Source of the DNA: Flavobacterium fluviale
Lineage (GTDB): Bacteria > Bacteroidota > Bacteroidia > Flavobacteriales > Flavobacteriaceae
Length of the DNA stretch: 64,000 nt
Reading direction: 5' to 3'
Assembly (NCBI RefSeq): GCF_003312915.1
Contig: NZ_CP030261.1
Coordinates: 868,001-932,000 of the forward strand
Part shown: one piece after another, positions 42,736 to 51,251 of the stretch
Layout of the letters: the number at the start of each line of letters is the position of its first letter
How positions within the stretch are numbered: the first letter of the stretch is position 1
Program-made: the position numbers and the translations under genes
The notes under the pieces: generated by a model
What the model saw: only the letters and a program-made list of their open reading frames with translations
Database searches by the model: none
Told to the model about the DNA's origin: nothing

Positions 42736-44604
42736 ATGACTAAATCTTTAGAAGAAGTAAACGAATCGGTCGCTACCCAGCATAAAAAAACTGGTTTCAG
42801 GAAAATATTAGCCTTTTTAGGCCCGGCATATTTAGTAAGTGTTGGCTACATGGATCCTGGAAACTGGGCAACAGACATTGCCGGCGGAAGCCAGTTTGGC
42901 TACACCTTAGTCTGGGTTTTATTAATGAGTAACTTAATGGCTTTGCTTTTGCAGAGTTTAAGCGCACGTCTTGGAATCGTAACACAGCGCGATTTGGCTC
43001 AGGCATCTAGAGAAACCTATTCAAAATACATCAACTACATCTTATATTTTCTAGCCGAAATTGCGATTGCTGCCTGCGATTTAGCAGAAGTTCTCGGAAT
43101 GGCAATCGGAATTAATCTTCTTTTCGGAATTCCGTTACTCGAAGCAGTTTTAATTACGGTTTTAGATACTTTTTTACTGCTTTTCCTCATCAATAAAGGA
43201 ATTCGCAAGATGGAAGCCTTTATTATTGCATTAGTGGCGATAATTGGATTTTCTTTCATTTTCGAAATGATTTTTGCAGAACCAGAAATGGGTAAAGTAT
43301 TGCAAGGGCTTATTCCGTCAATCCCAAATTCTGCCGCTTTATATATTGCTATCGGAATTATCGGAGCGACTGTAATGCCGCACAATCTTTATCTGCACTC
43401 TTCTTTGGTGCAAACCAGAAAGTTTGACCGCACTCCAGCGGGAATTAAACAAGCTTTGAAATACAATTTGATAGATTCTACCATTGCTTTAAACCTTGCC
43501 TTTTTTGTAAATGCCGCAATCTTGATTCTGGCTGCTGCAACTTTTCATAAAAACGGAATGTTTGAAGTTGCCGAAATTCAGGATGCACATCAGTTTCTAG
43601 AACCTTTACTCGGAACAAAATGGGCGCCAATTTTATTTGCAGTTGCACTTATTGCCGCTGGACAAAGTTCTACAGTAACAGGAACGCTTGCCGGACAAAT
43701 TGTAATGGAAGGTTATCTGCATTTTAGAATTCAGCCTTGGGTACGCCGAATTATTACCCGTTTAATTGCTATTATTCCTGCTGTAATTGTAATTCTAATT
43801 TATGGCGAAAGCGTAACTGGAAAACTTTTGATTTTAAGTCAGGTTATTCTAAGTCTGCAATTAGGATTTGCTATTATACCTTTAATCCATTTTGTAAGCG
43901 ACAAATCGAAAATGAATGGTTTTCATATATCCAAACTTACTCAGGTGGTTTCATGGATTATTGCGACTATAATTGTGTCTTTAAACGCAAAATTAGTGTA
44001 TGACGAAATTACTTCGTGGCTTGCAAATTCAGATCATCCCATAATTCTTTGGGTAACTGTAGTACCGCTTGCTTTCGGATTTTCAGCGTTGTTGCTATAT
44101 ATTGTTTTTAAACCTTTTATTACCAAAGCAAAAAACAAAGCTGTAAATCACTCGCCGCATAATCTCAAACTTCACTTTTCTCCTAGAGAAACTCAAAGTA
44201 TTAAAAACATAGCTGTTTCTGTAGATTTTTCTACCGCTGATGAAGCTGCTCTAAATAAAGCCTTTGAATTGGGCGGCATTGACACCGAATATACCCTTAT
44301 TCACATAGTAGAAACTGTCGGAGCTTTAATGTATGGTGTTCATGTTCATGATCATGAAACTACTATAGATGAGAAGTTATTATTGCAGTACAAAGACATG
44401 CTTTCTGAAAAAGGTTTCAGAATAAAAACTGAACTCGGTTTTGGAAAACCAAACAAAGTAATTCCGAAAATTATAAACGAAGGCAACTTTGACATCTTAG
44501 TCATGGGAACCCACGGCCACACTGGATTGAAAGATATTCTTTTTGGCACAACCGTAGATAAATTGAGACATAAAATTTCAATACCTTTGTTGATTGTTAA
44601 ATAA
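42736..44604 (+). CDS. mntH: NRAMP divalent-metal transporter fused to a universal stress protein domain
   Basis: A 622-residue protein. Residues 1-460 are an 11-12-helix NRAMP transporter with the metal-site motifs DPGNW (40-44) and MPHNLYLHSSLVQTR, and GQSSTVTGTLAGQ in TM10. NRAMP proteins import Mn2+ (or Fe2+) with protons. From residue 489 to the end there is a UspA domain with the ATP-binding loop MGTHGHTGLKDILFGTT. Such a fusion is absent from E. coli MntH (about 412 residues) and suggests cytoplasmic nucleotide control of transport. It is followed by mntR; a DtxR-type box lies upstream. Confidence 0.9.
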   Translation: MTKSLEEVNESVATQHKKTGFRKILAFLGPAYLVSVGYMDPGNWATDIAGGSQFGYTLVWVLLMSNLMALLLQSLSARLGIVTQRDLAQASRETYSKYINYILYFLAEIAIAACDLAEVLGMAIGINLLFGIPLLEAVLITVLDTFLLLFLINKGIRKMEAFIIALVAIIGFSFIFEMIFAEPEMGKVLQGLIPSIPNSAALYIAIGIIGATVMPHNLYLHSSLVQTRKFDRTPAGIKQALKYNLIDSTIALNLAFFVNAAILILAAATFHKNGMFEVAEIQDAHQFLEPLLGTKWAPILFAVALIAAGQSSTVTGTLAGQIVMEGYLHFRIQPWVRRIITRLIAIIPAVIVILIYGESVTGKLLILSQVILSLQLGFAIIPLIHFVSDKSKMNGFHISKLTQVVSWIIATIIVSLNAKLVYDEITSWLANSDHPIILWVTVVPLAFGFSALLLYIVFKPFITKAKNKAVNHSPHNLKLHFSPRETQSIKNIAVSVDFSTADEAALNKAFELGGIDTEYTLIHIVETVGALMYGVHVHDHETTIDEKLLLQYKDMLSEKGFRIKTELGFGKPNKVIPKIINEGNFDILVMGTHGHTGLKDILFGTTVDKLRHKISIPLLIVK

Positions 44605-44606
44605 AG

Positions 44607-44674
44607 GGGCAAAGGCTCAGAGCTGCAAAGGAACAAAGCCTTTGTAACTCTGAACCTCTGAACCTTTGAACCTA
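44607..44674. repeat. two-armed intergenic hairpin (GGCAAAGGCTCAGAG word)
   Basis: Left words GCAAAGGCTCAGAG and GCAAAGGAACAAA; right words CCTTTGTAACTCTGAACC and CTGAACCTTTG. It lies between the NRAMP gene and mntR, genes in the same direction. The in-frame TTG extension of mntR would run into it, which supports the later ATG. Confidence 0.6.
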
Positions 44675-44680
44675 AGAAGA

Positions 44681-45334
44681 ATGACCTTTTCAGAAGAAAA
44701 CTATTTAAAATCTATATACCATCTAACCGCTGCTTTGGAAACTGAAGTAAGCACAAATGCCATTGCAGAAATCATGGAAACAAAAGCTTCTTCTGTAACG
44801 GATATGCTTAAAAAGCTGGCAGAAAAAGATTTAGTCAATTATAAAAAATATCAGGGAGTTTCTCTAACCGAAAATGGAAAACTGGCTGCTAAAATGATTG
44901 TGAGAAAACATCGTTTATGGGAAGTTTTTTTGGTAGAGAAATTAAATTTCAGCTGGGATGAAGTTCACGATATTGCAGAGCAGTTAGAACACATCAAATC
45001 TGAGCAGTTAATTAACCGTTTAGATGACTTTTTGGGAAATCCGACAGAAGATCCTCACGGCGACCCAATTCCAGATGCAAACGGCCGAATTATTAAGATT
45101 GAAAAGCATTTACTTTCTGAATTGATAGAAAATCAAATTGGAGTTTGTGTTGGCGTAAAAGATACTTCATCAGAATTCCTGAAATACTTGGACAAACAAG
45201 GAATTGCTTTGGGTTCTAAAATTGAATTTCTATCCAAAGAATCTTTCGATTTATCTGTTAAGATTAAAGTTGAGGGAAGGGAATTATCTATTTCGAATAA
45301 AATTGCTTCTAATTTGTTTGTGAAGCTGGTTTAG
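44681..45334 (+). CDS. mntR: DtxR/MntR-family metal-dependent repressor
   Basis: A 217-residue DtxR-type regulator: MTFSEENYLKSIYHLTA start, helix-turn-helix with METKASSVTDMLKKLAEKDLVNY, the dimerisation/metal domain (HRLWEVFLVEKLNFSWDEVHDIAEQLEHIKSEQLINRLDDFLG, PTEDPHGDPIPD) and a C-terminal SH3/FeoA-like domain, so it resembles IdeR/SirR rather than the shorter MntR. Likely co-repressor Mn2+ or Fe2+. It follows the NRAMP transporter, its expected target. The name mntR is by context. Confidence 0.87.
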   Translation: MTFSEENYLKSIYHLTAALETEVSTNAIAEIMETKASSVTDMLKKLAEKDLVNYKKYQGVSLTENGKLAAKMIVRKHRLWEVFLVEKLNFSWDEVHDIAEQLEHIKSEQLINRLDDFLGNPTEDPHGDPIPDANGRIIKIEKHLLSELIENQIGVCVGVKDTSSEFLKYLDKQGIALGSKIEFLSKESFDLSVKIKVEGRELSISNKIASNLFVKLV

Positions 45335-45350
45335 AAAATTCAAACTTATT

Positions 45351-45805
45351 TTAAAATTTACGATATTTTTTAAGTTTTTCATACAAATTCTCTTCTAAAT
45401 CAAGGCTTTTTAATCTGATTAAATTTAAACATATTTTCTTTTTATTTTTTGTTTCAAAACATAGATTAAAAAATTCAACATACACATATTCGACTTCCTT
45501 AAACTCTATTTCTTTAGTGATAAAAACATTAGTCACAATAGCAGAACTTTCTGTTACTATTGCTTTCTTTCTGAAAGTGGCAACAATATCATAAAAGCTA
45601 AAAGAACTATTATCAAAAGACATATTGGTATTAAATAAAACAAATACCCTAGAGGAGGCCAGGAATTTTGCATTTCAGCCATAATCGTGTTCTCAGGAAC
45701 AGGAACAAAAGGAACTAATAAAATACCACTGCAAACTATAATTAGCGGTAAAGAAAAAAGCAAACCAAATATCTTGAAACCAATGTGTGTTTTATAGACT
45801 TTCAT
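45351..45805 (-). pseudogene. frameshifted paralog of the downstream-numbered membrane protein gene
   Basis: Two overlapping open frames, 45557-45805 (82 codons) and 45351-45623 (90 codons), together match the intact protein at 45947-46417. The first half begins MKVYKTHIGFKIFG against MKVYKIAKHWKRMI and has two hydrophobic helices. The second half has FRKKAIVTESSAIVTN-FITKEIEFKEVEYV against VQKNEVILTKQSIKS-LFGTRELRFEEIERF. The frame change of -1 between them fits a single base deletion near 45590-45615. Decay, a strain-specific mutation or a read error are all possible. Confidence 0.65.
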
Positions 45806-45892
45806 TTTAAAAGGCCTTTTAATTTTTGCAAAATTATCAACTGCTCCTTATACTCACACCCGCAAACGACATAATAGTATTAAAAAAGGTCA

Positions 45893-45929
45893 AAAAAAAA
45901 AATCCGTAAATGATTTACGAATTTTCTTT
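45893..45929 (-). terminator. terminator after the PH-like membrane protein gene
   Basis: Stem AATTCGTAAAT / ATTTACGGATT and a long T run on the minus strand. Confidence 0.78.
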
Positions 45930-45946
45930 TTTAAGATTATTTAATT

Positions 45947-46417
45947 CTATTTGTTATTATTCACATTTTGAATTCTAGCACTAAGTTCTAATTTTATGTC
46001 TTCTGAATTTTCTAAAATTGTTGGATTAATAATAATTCTTTTATTTTGAGACGAAAATGGTATAATCAAAATGTGATTTATATTTGGATTACGAGGATGT
46101 GGTATTAAATCGAAACGTTCAATTTCCTCAAATCTTAGTTCTCTCGTACCAAATAATGTTTTTGATTTTATACTTTGTTTAGTTAGTATTACTTCATTTT
46201 TTTGAACAAATATGAATAAAAAAATCAGCAAAAAATCAAACATAAAAAGTATTAAACCTAACTTCCAAGCATCTTCGCTATTAGGAAACATCTCTTGTAC
46301 AAGATTACCTTTTGAAAAGGTCACTATTGCCGCATAAATACTTAGAAAAATAATTAATGGAATCATTAAGATATAAATCATCCTTTTCCAGTGTTTTGCT
46401 ATTTTATAAACTTTCAT
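45947..46417 (-). CDS. two-helix membrane protein with PH-like cytoplasmic domain
   Basis: A 156-residue protein starting MKVYKIAKHWKR. This start is supported because the frameshifted paralog next door begins MKVYK too; upstream codons are not shared. Two membrane helices (about 14-34 and 52-74) flank a short loop. The C-terminal part is beta-rich (NEVILTKQSIKSKTLFGTRELRFEEIERFDLIP), like the bacterial PH domain of small YdbS/YdbT-like proteins. The function is unknown. It is a tandem duplicate with the pseudogene at 45.35-45.8 kb. Confidence 0.62.
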   Translation of the reverse strand: MKVYKIAKHWKRMIYILMIPLIIFLSIYAAIVTFSKGNLVQEMFPNSEDAWKLGLILFMFDFLLIFLFIFVQKNEVILTKQSIKSKTLFGTRELRFEEIERFDLIPHPRNPNINHILIIPFSSQNKRIIINPTILENSEDIKLELSARIQNVNNNK

Positions 46418-46512
46418 CTTTGCTGAAATTTTAATACTATTCGGTGCAAAAGTATTACTTCTCTTCACAGAAAATAGCTCGTAAAAAACTTAAAAACAAC
46501 AAAATAAGACAT

Positions 46513-46550
46513 AAAAAAACCGTAAATAACTTTCATTAATTACGGTTTTA
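46513..46550 (-). terminator. terminator after the gene at 46.6 kb
   Basis: Stem AAAACCGTAATTAA / TTATTTACGGTTTT followed by a T run on the minus strand. Confidence 0.75.
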
Positions 46551-46574
46551 AATTATCATAATTTGACTTAAACA

Positions 46575-46976
46575 TTAAACAATCCCCTTCTCAATCATTT
46601 CCAGCATTACTGGCGAAGCATTCTTAAACGTTGGTTCTTGTTCGATAATACTTCCAGCGTTCTTTTTATTTACTTTGAAAGTAATGTCGTTATCTGTAGT
46701 AAACAAAAGTGCGGTCAAAAACGGATTTTTAATATACGTTCCTAAAACCAACAAAGCTTCATCTAAAGTATGAATGCTTTCAATTTCTTCTGTTTTGTAA
46801 CGCGTTGTTAGTGAAATCGAAAACGTATTGTCTTCATTTAAAACTAGTCTGAAATAGATGTTTTTGATTTCGGTATCGCCCATTGTTTTGGCCAAAGTCA
46901 ATTTTGCAAAAGTTCCGGCTTGGATACTTTCTTTAACTCGTTCACAAAAAAGGGCAAATATTGGTTCGTAGGACAT
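46575..46976 (-). CDS. conserved-looking protein of unknown function
   Basis: A 133-residue soluble protein starting MSYEPIFALFCERV; the in-frame extension upstream is arginine-rich and lies in repeat DNA, so it was rejected. It alternates beta strands (YFRLVLNEDNTFSISLTTRYKTEEIESIH) and helices (EALLVLGTYI), ending with NASPVMLEMIEKGIV. No enzyme motif, signal or membrane helix. It is downstream of the enoyl-CoA hydratase gene on the same strand, with a large hairpin between. Confidence 0.55.
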   Translation of the reverse strand: MSYEPIFALFCERVKESIQAGTFAKLTLAKTMGDTEIKNIYFRLVLNEDNTFSISLTTRYKTEEIESIHTLDEALLVLGTYIKNPFLTALLFTTDNDITFKVNKKNAGSIIEQEPTFKNASPVMLEMIEKGIV

Positions 46977-46993
46977 GATGTTTGTATTATAAT

Positions 46994-47087
46994 TTAACCG
47001 CAAAAGTCGCAAAGATTTACGCAAGGTTCGCTAAGTTTTTGATTTCCTTGTGTGCTTTGCGTAATCCCTTGCGACCTTTGCGGTTAA
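46994..47087. repeat. two-armed intergenic hairpin (CCGCAAAGGTCGCAAAG word)
   Basis: The left arm TTAACCGCAAAAGTCGCAAAG and the right arm, whose complement reads TTAACCGCAAAGGTCGCAAG, continue pairing through ATTTACGCAA. The loop is about 17 nt. It lies between two genes in the same direction. Confidence 0.8.
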
Positions 47088-47092
47088 GAAAA

Positions 47093-47875
47093 TTATTTCC
47101 CTGTAAATTCAGCTTTACGTTTTTCTAAAAATGCTGTTGTTCCTTCTTTAAAATCCTGAGTCCCGAAACACTTTCCGAACGATTTGATTTCAGTATCAAA
47201 TCCGTTTTTACCGTCTGTAAAGTTGGCATTGATAGCTTTTATCGCTTTACTGATTGCAAATGGCGCATTTTTAATGATTTTATGAGCAATTACATTTGTA
47301 AATGATAATAGTTCCGCCTGAGGCACTACATGATTCACTAAACCATATTGTTTGGCTTCTTCAGCAGAAATCATTGCCGCCGTCATGATCATTTCCATTG
47401 CACGGCCTTTACCCACTAATTGAGGTAACCGCTGCGTTCCTCCATAACCTGGAATCAATCCTAAAGTTACTTCTGGCAATCCCATTTTCGCATTATCTGA
47501 AGCCACTCTAAAATGACAAGCCATTGCCAGTTCTAATCCGCCGCCTAATGCAAAACCATTAACGGCTGCAATAACTGGTTTTTTCAAATTCTCAATAAAA
47601 TCAAATAAAGATTCCTGCCCTTCAGCAGCTAATTGCGCGCCTTCGACAATTGTATAATTTGCAAATTCAGAAATATCAGCTCCGGCCACAAAGGCTTTTT
47701 CACCGCTTCCGGTTAAGACAATTACACGAACATCGTCATTTTTACTTAATAATTTAACTGCTTTGCTCAGATCACTAATGGTTGCTTTGTTTAAAGCATT
47801 CAGTTTTGTTGGTCTGTTAATGGTGATCGTTGCAATTTTTTCTTCAATAGAAATTAAGATATTTTCGTAGTCCAT
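47093..47875 (-). CDS. enoyl-CoA hydratase/isomerase family protein
   Basis: A 260-residue crotonase-fold protein. TINRPTKLNALN, the oxyanion-hole strand FVAGADISEFA, and the catalytic stretch GFALGGGLELAMACHFRVA with GLPEVTLGLIPGYGGTQRL all match the short-chain enoyl-CoA hydratase (crotonase/PaaF) type; both catalytic glutamates (GGLELA and LPEVTLG) are present. It is probably part of fatty-acid or butanoate breakdown. ATG at 47875 is preferred since the upstream extension overlaps the kinase gene. It follows that kinase gene by 10 nt. Confidence 0.88.
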   Translation of the reverse strand: MDYENILISIEEKIATITINRPTKLNALNKATISDLSKAVKLLSKNDDVRVIVLTGSGEKAFVAGADISEFANYTIVEGAQLAAEGQESLFDFIENLKKPVIAAVNGFALGGGLELAMACHFRVASDNAKMGLPEVTLGLIPGYGGTQRLPQLVGKGRAMEMIMTAAMISAEEAKQYGLVNHVVPQAELLSFTNVIAHKIIKNAPFAISKAIKAINANFTDGKNGFDTEIKSFGKCFGTQDFKEGTTAFLEKRKAEFTGK

Positions 47876-47885
47876 GACGGTTAGT

Positions 47886-49355
47886 TTAAGAGTTAGTAAT
47901 GGGCAAGGAAACTCTAAATGTGGTTCCTTTTCCGTAAGTTGACTCAAAGGTAATTGTTCCTTTGTAATTTTCGATAATGTTTTTGATAATTCCGAGTCCA
48001 AGTCCCATGCCACTGGTTTTAGTCGTAAATTTTGGTTCGAAGATTCGGCCGATATCTTGTTTCTGGATTCCGATTCCATTGTCTTTTACAGCAATTTCAA
48101 CATTATTATTTCTTCTTTTTACCGTAACGACAATTGATTTTTGAAACTGACTTTCGGGAATGGCCTGAGTTGCATTTTTAACCAAATTGGTAATCACACG
48201 AATCAACTGAGTTCTGTCCATTTTTGAGATGATTTCTTCTTCGTCTTTTTCAAAAATAATATAATCTTCGTTGAAAATATCCAAAGCCAATTCGACAACC
48301 TCAACAACATTCAACGTTTCATTTTGCTGTGCAGGCATCGAAGCAAAGTTCGAAAATGCCGAAGCCACCGCCGTCATCGTATCAATCTGCTGAATTAAAG
48401 TTTCTGAGTAATCATTCATCTTTTGCTTTACATCAGGATCATTTGGATCAAATTTTCTCTGGAAACTCTGAACCGTTAATCGCATCGGCGTAAGCGGATT
48501 CTTGATTTCGTGCGCGACTTGTTTCGCCATTTCGCGCCAGGCTTCTTCACGTTCACTTTGGGCAAGTTTGATCGCACTCGTTTCGAGTTTGTCGACCATT
48601 CCGTTATACGCTTTAATCAGGAAGTTGACTTCTTTACTATTTGCCTCTAAAACAATTTTCTCGTTTTTCTGATCCAAATTGGTTTCTTCCAATCTGTCGG
48701 AAATGGTTTTTAGCGATTTTGTGATGTATGTTGAAAGGAAATACGCCAAAGCAAAAGCCACAATCAGCATAAAAGAATAAACCTGACTCAGACGAATTAG
48801 GAAAGTATTCAATTCGTTATCATAATAACCATCGTCTTCTAAATAAGGAAGATTCAGGATTCCGAGCGGTTTGAATTTTTCATCTTTTATCAAACTATAT
48901 GAAGATCTGTTTTTAACTCCGTCAATCGTTTTAATATCCACAAAACGCTTTTCAATAGAAGAACGAACTAATTTTAGAATATATTCGGGAATTGGCGGTG
49001 CAATTTTATCAACGGCAAAAGATTCTTTTGAAGATTTTAAAAGTTTCCCGTCAAGACTGTAAATATTGATTTCGATTTTATGAATCTGCGCCAGTTCGTG
49101 GATTTTATCTTTAAAAATCAAATCCAAGTTTTGCGTTTTCAGCGGATAAGTAGTAGTCGCCAGAACGTAATTGATATGTTCTTTTACGGCATTTTCTTTT
49201 CGTTCTAAACGTTCCTGATGATATTCTTTGGCCTCAGTTTTAAACTGAATAATCGAAATCGAAGCCAATAAAAAAGATGCGACAACAATCAATACAATCA
49301 TCGACAGGAAAATCCTGGTACGAAGGGAAAGCATTGACATTTTGAAGTTCTGCAT
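47886..49355 (-). CDS. membrane sensor histidine kinase, NtrY-like
   Basis: A 489-residue kinase: a first membrane helix (about 12-32), a periplasmic domain of about 150 residues, a second helix (about 188-208), HAMP, then the phosphoacceptor HEIKNPLTPMRLTVQSF with the H-E-x-K/N motif of the NtrY/NtrB-like group. The ATP-binding domain has the N box LVKNATQAI, G1 VKDNGIGI and G2 TSGMGLGLGI. No response regulator or receiver domain is adjacent, so its partner is elsewhere. It shares a transcript direction with the enoyl-CoA hydratase. Confidence 0.9.
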   Translation of the reverse strand: MQNFKMSMLSLRTRIFLSMIVLIVVASFLLASISIIQFKTEAKEYHQERLERKENAVKEHINYVLATTTYPLKTQNLDLIFKDKIHELAQIHKIEINIYSLDGKLLKSSKESFAVDKIAPPIPEYILKLVRSSIEKRFVDIKTIDGVKNRSSYSLIKDEKFKPLGILNLPYLEDDGYYDNELNTFLIRLSQVYSFMLIVAFALAYFLSTYITKSLKTISDRLEETNLDQKNEKIVLEANSKEVNFLIKAYNGMVDKLETSAIKLAQSEREEAWREMAKQVAHEIKNPLTPMRLTVQSFQRKFDPNDPDVKQKMNDYSETLIQQIDTMTAVASAFSNFASMPAQQNETLNVVEVVELALDIFNEDYIIFEKDEEEIISKMDRTQLIRVITNLVKNATQAIPESQFQKSIVVTVKRRNNNVEIAVKDNGIGIQKQDIGRIFEPKFTTKTSGMGLGLGIIKNIIENYKGTITFESTYGKGTTFRVSLPITNS

Positions 49356-49366
49356 GTTTTTTAATT

Positions 49367-49440
49367 ATAAATTGTGAATTGTAAATTATGAATTATTCGG
49401 TCTGCATTATAATTTACCATTAACAATTCACAATTTACCA
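49367..49440. repeat. two-armed intergenic hairpin (AATTGTGAATTGTAAATT word)
   Basis: The left word AATTGTGAATTGTAAATTATG, repeated in part, faces CATTAACAATTCACAATTTA on the right. It is located between hemJ and the kinase gene, both on the minus strand; the right arm ends at the hemJ stop. Confidence 0.72.
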
Positions 49441-49989
49441 TTATTTCTTTTCTCTAATTCTTTTATAAAATCGGAATCCAAGCATTATTAAAACCGAGAA
49501 TAAAACAATTCCGATTACGCCGAAAATCCAGTTGATGGCACTTTTTAAAACTACTAAAAAAACGACTGCAAACAAAATAATCGTTGCGCCTTCATTCCAT
49601 AAACGCATAAAATTATTGGTATATTTTACCTCATCGTTTTGCAGTTGTTTAAAAATCTGATGGCATTTTCCGTGATATAAATACAAAAGGAAAACGAAGC
49701 ATAATTTTACATGCATCCATGGCATTTTCATCCATATATGACCTGCATCTGTAAAAAACAGCATCCAAAAAGCAAAAATACTCGCCAAAACCGCCGACGG
49801 CCATGTAATAATGTACCACAAACGGTAGGCCATAATTTTGTATTGCGCCTGTAATATTTCTTTTTCCGGCGAAGGTTTTTCGTTGGCTTCTATTTGATAC
49901 ACAAACAAACGCACAATATAAAACAAACCAGCAAACCAAGTGATCACAAATATAAGATGCAGTGATTTTAAGTAATTATAGTATTCCAT
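49441..49989 (-). CDS. hemJ: protoporphyrinogen IX oxidase, HemJ type
   Basis: A 182-residue membrane protein with four helices. The N-terminus LKSLHLIFVITWFAGLFYIVRLFVY carries the conserved histidine (H11) and arginine, and a later block is WMHVKLCFVFLLYLYHGKCH with two more histidines. HemJ oxidises protoporphyrinogen IX to protoporphyrin IX, the step before ferrochelatase, whose gene is directly upstream (103 nt). Older annotations call the family UPF0093 or CopD-like. Its position in a haem cluster supports HemJ. Confidence 0.87.
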   Translation of the reverse strand: MEYYNYLKSLHLIFVITWFAGLFYIVRLFVYQIEANEKPSPEKEILQAQYKIMAYRLWYIITWPSAVLASIFAFWMLFFTDAGHIWMKMPWMHVKLCFVFLLYLYHGKCHQIFKQLQNDEVKYTNNFMRLWNEGATIILFAVVFLVVLKSAINWIFGVIGIVLFSVLIMLGFRFYKRIREKK

Positions 49990-49999
49990 TAATATTTAG

Positions 50000-50090
50000 T
50001 TTCAGGTTTCAGGTTTCAGGTTTCAGGTTTCAGGTTTCAGGTTATTTCTCAAAGTTGAGCATAACTTGAAACTTTAAACCTGAAACAAAA
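50000..50090. repeat. heptamer array TTTCAGG x6 facing a reverse-complement arm
   Basis: Exactly six tandem copies of TTTCAGG at 50000-50041, then a loop, then CTTGAAAC and CCTGAAAC (two degenerate complement copies). It lies between hemH and hemJ. The copy number could vary by slippage. Confidence 0.88.
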
Positions 50091-50092
50091 AT

Positions 50093-51106
50093 TTATTTAG
50101 CCCAATCGTTAATCCAGTTACTAACTGTCTGGCACCATTCATCATCATCATTCAAACACGGAATTGCCAAGAATTCTTCTCCTCCTTTTGCTTCAAAATC
50201 TTCTTTGGCACGCATCGCGATTTCTTCCAGAGTTTCTAAACAGTCTGAAACGAAAGCCGGCGTTACAACTGCCAATTTCTTGATTTCTTTGGCCGGCATA
50301 TTATCAATTTCAACATCCGTATAAGGCTCTAACCATTTATCACCCGCTAAACGCGATTGAAAAGTCAGACTGTATTTATCTTCTGGAAGTCCCAATAATT
50401 TTACAACTTGTTTTGTTGTTTCATAACATTGGTGGCGGTAACAGAATTCATGAGCCGGAGAAGGCGTGTTACAGCAAGAACCATCAATTTTACAATGTGA
50501 TTTGGTTACATCTGTTTTGCGAATATGACGTTCTGGAATTCCGTGGTAAGAAAACAACAAATGATCATAATCAAAACCAACTAAATGTTTTTGAATTGAA
50601 TCGGCTAAATTTTTGATATAATCTGGTTTATTATAAAATGCCGGAACATCCGTAAATTTCATGTTTGGAAATTTCTTTTTACGAATTTCTTCTGCTTTTA
50701 CTAAAATCGTCAAAGTCGAAGCCATTGCATATTGCGGATATAATGGAAAAAGCATTACTTCATTTACACCTTTATCATGCAATTCCTGAAGTCCTTTTTC
50801 GATTGTCATGCTTCCGTAGCGCATTGCTAATGCAACTGGAACATTTACCAAAGGCTGTACTTTTTTCTGCATTCTTTCAGAAAGAACTACTAACGGAGAA
50901 CCTTCTTCCCACCAAATTTTCGCGTAAGCGTGCGCTGATTCTTCTGGTCTTTTTCTCAAAATAATACCGCGAACCAATAATGCTCTTAATAAATACGGAA
51001 CGTCAATCACGTATTTATCCATTAAAAATTCATCTAAATAAGGTTTTACGTCTTTTGGTGTTGGACTTTCTGGAGATCCTAAGTTTACTAATAATACGCC
51101 TTTCAT
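50093..51106 (-). CDS. hemH: ferrochelatase
   Basis: A 337-residue enzyme that inserts Fe2+ into protoporphyrin IX, the last step of protohaem synthesis. The N-terminus is VLLVNLGSPESPTPKDVKPYL; the catalytic histidine lies in LLFSYHGIPERHIRK; AFVSDCLETLEEI carries the acidic metal-side residues. Cysteines in SHCKIDGSCCNTPSP are seen. The length is typical. It is followed by hemJ on the same strand; both serve the end of the pathway whose earlier genes lie on the other strand at 52.7-58.6 kb. Confidence 0.94.
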   Translation of the reverse strand: MKGVLLVNLGSPESPTPKDVKPYLDEFLMDKYVIDVPYLLRALLVRGIILRKRPEESAHAYAKIWWEEGSPLVVLSERMQKKVQPLVNVPVALAMRYGSMTIEKGLQELHDKGVNEVMLFPLYPQYAMASTLTILVKAEEIRKKKFPNMKFTDVPAFYNKPDYIKNLADSIQKHLVGFDYDHLLFSYHGIPERHIRKTDVTKSHCKIDGSCCNTPSPAHEFCYRHQCYETTKQVVKLLGLPEDKYSLTFQSRLAGDKWLEPYTDVEIDNMPAKEIKKLAVVTPAFVSDCLETLEEIAMRAKEDFEAKGGEEFLAIPCLNDDDEWCQTVSNWINDWAK

Positions 51107-51118
51107 TATTCTTTTTTT

Positions 51119-51150
51119 GCTTTAGGCTTTAAGCTTTAGGCTTTAAGCAT
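51119..51150. repeat. one-armed intergenic word repeat (GCTTTAGGCTTTAAG)
   Basis: Two direct copies of GCTTTAGGCTTTAA just upstream of hemH. The same word makes the two-armed hairpin between hemD and hemE at 55.7 kb. Confidence 0.6.
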
Positions 51151-51251
51151 TTTGTTTATTTTAATTTTCGTCAAAAGTAGAACTTGCTGCTTTTTAGAAA
51201 TATGATAATTATTACTTTTTAATTATGTCTTTATTTATAATATTGATGCTT

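Noticed and set aside
45351..45805. Two separate small genes at 45351-45623 and 45557-45805
   Set aside because: Each matches one half of the adjacent intact protein, so one frameshifted gene is the simpler reading.
47876..48079. Longer N-terminus of the enoyl-CoA hydratase
   Set aside because: It overlaps the kinase coding end in another frame and resembles no crotonase; the ATG at 47875 gives the family length.
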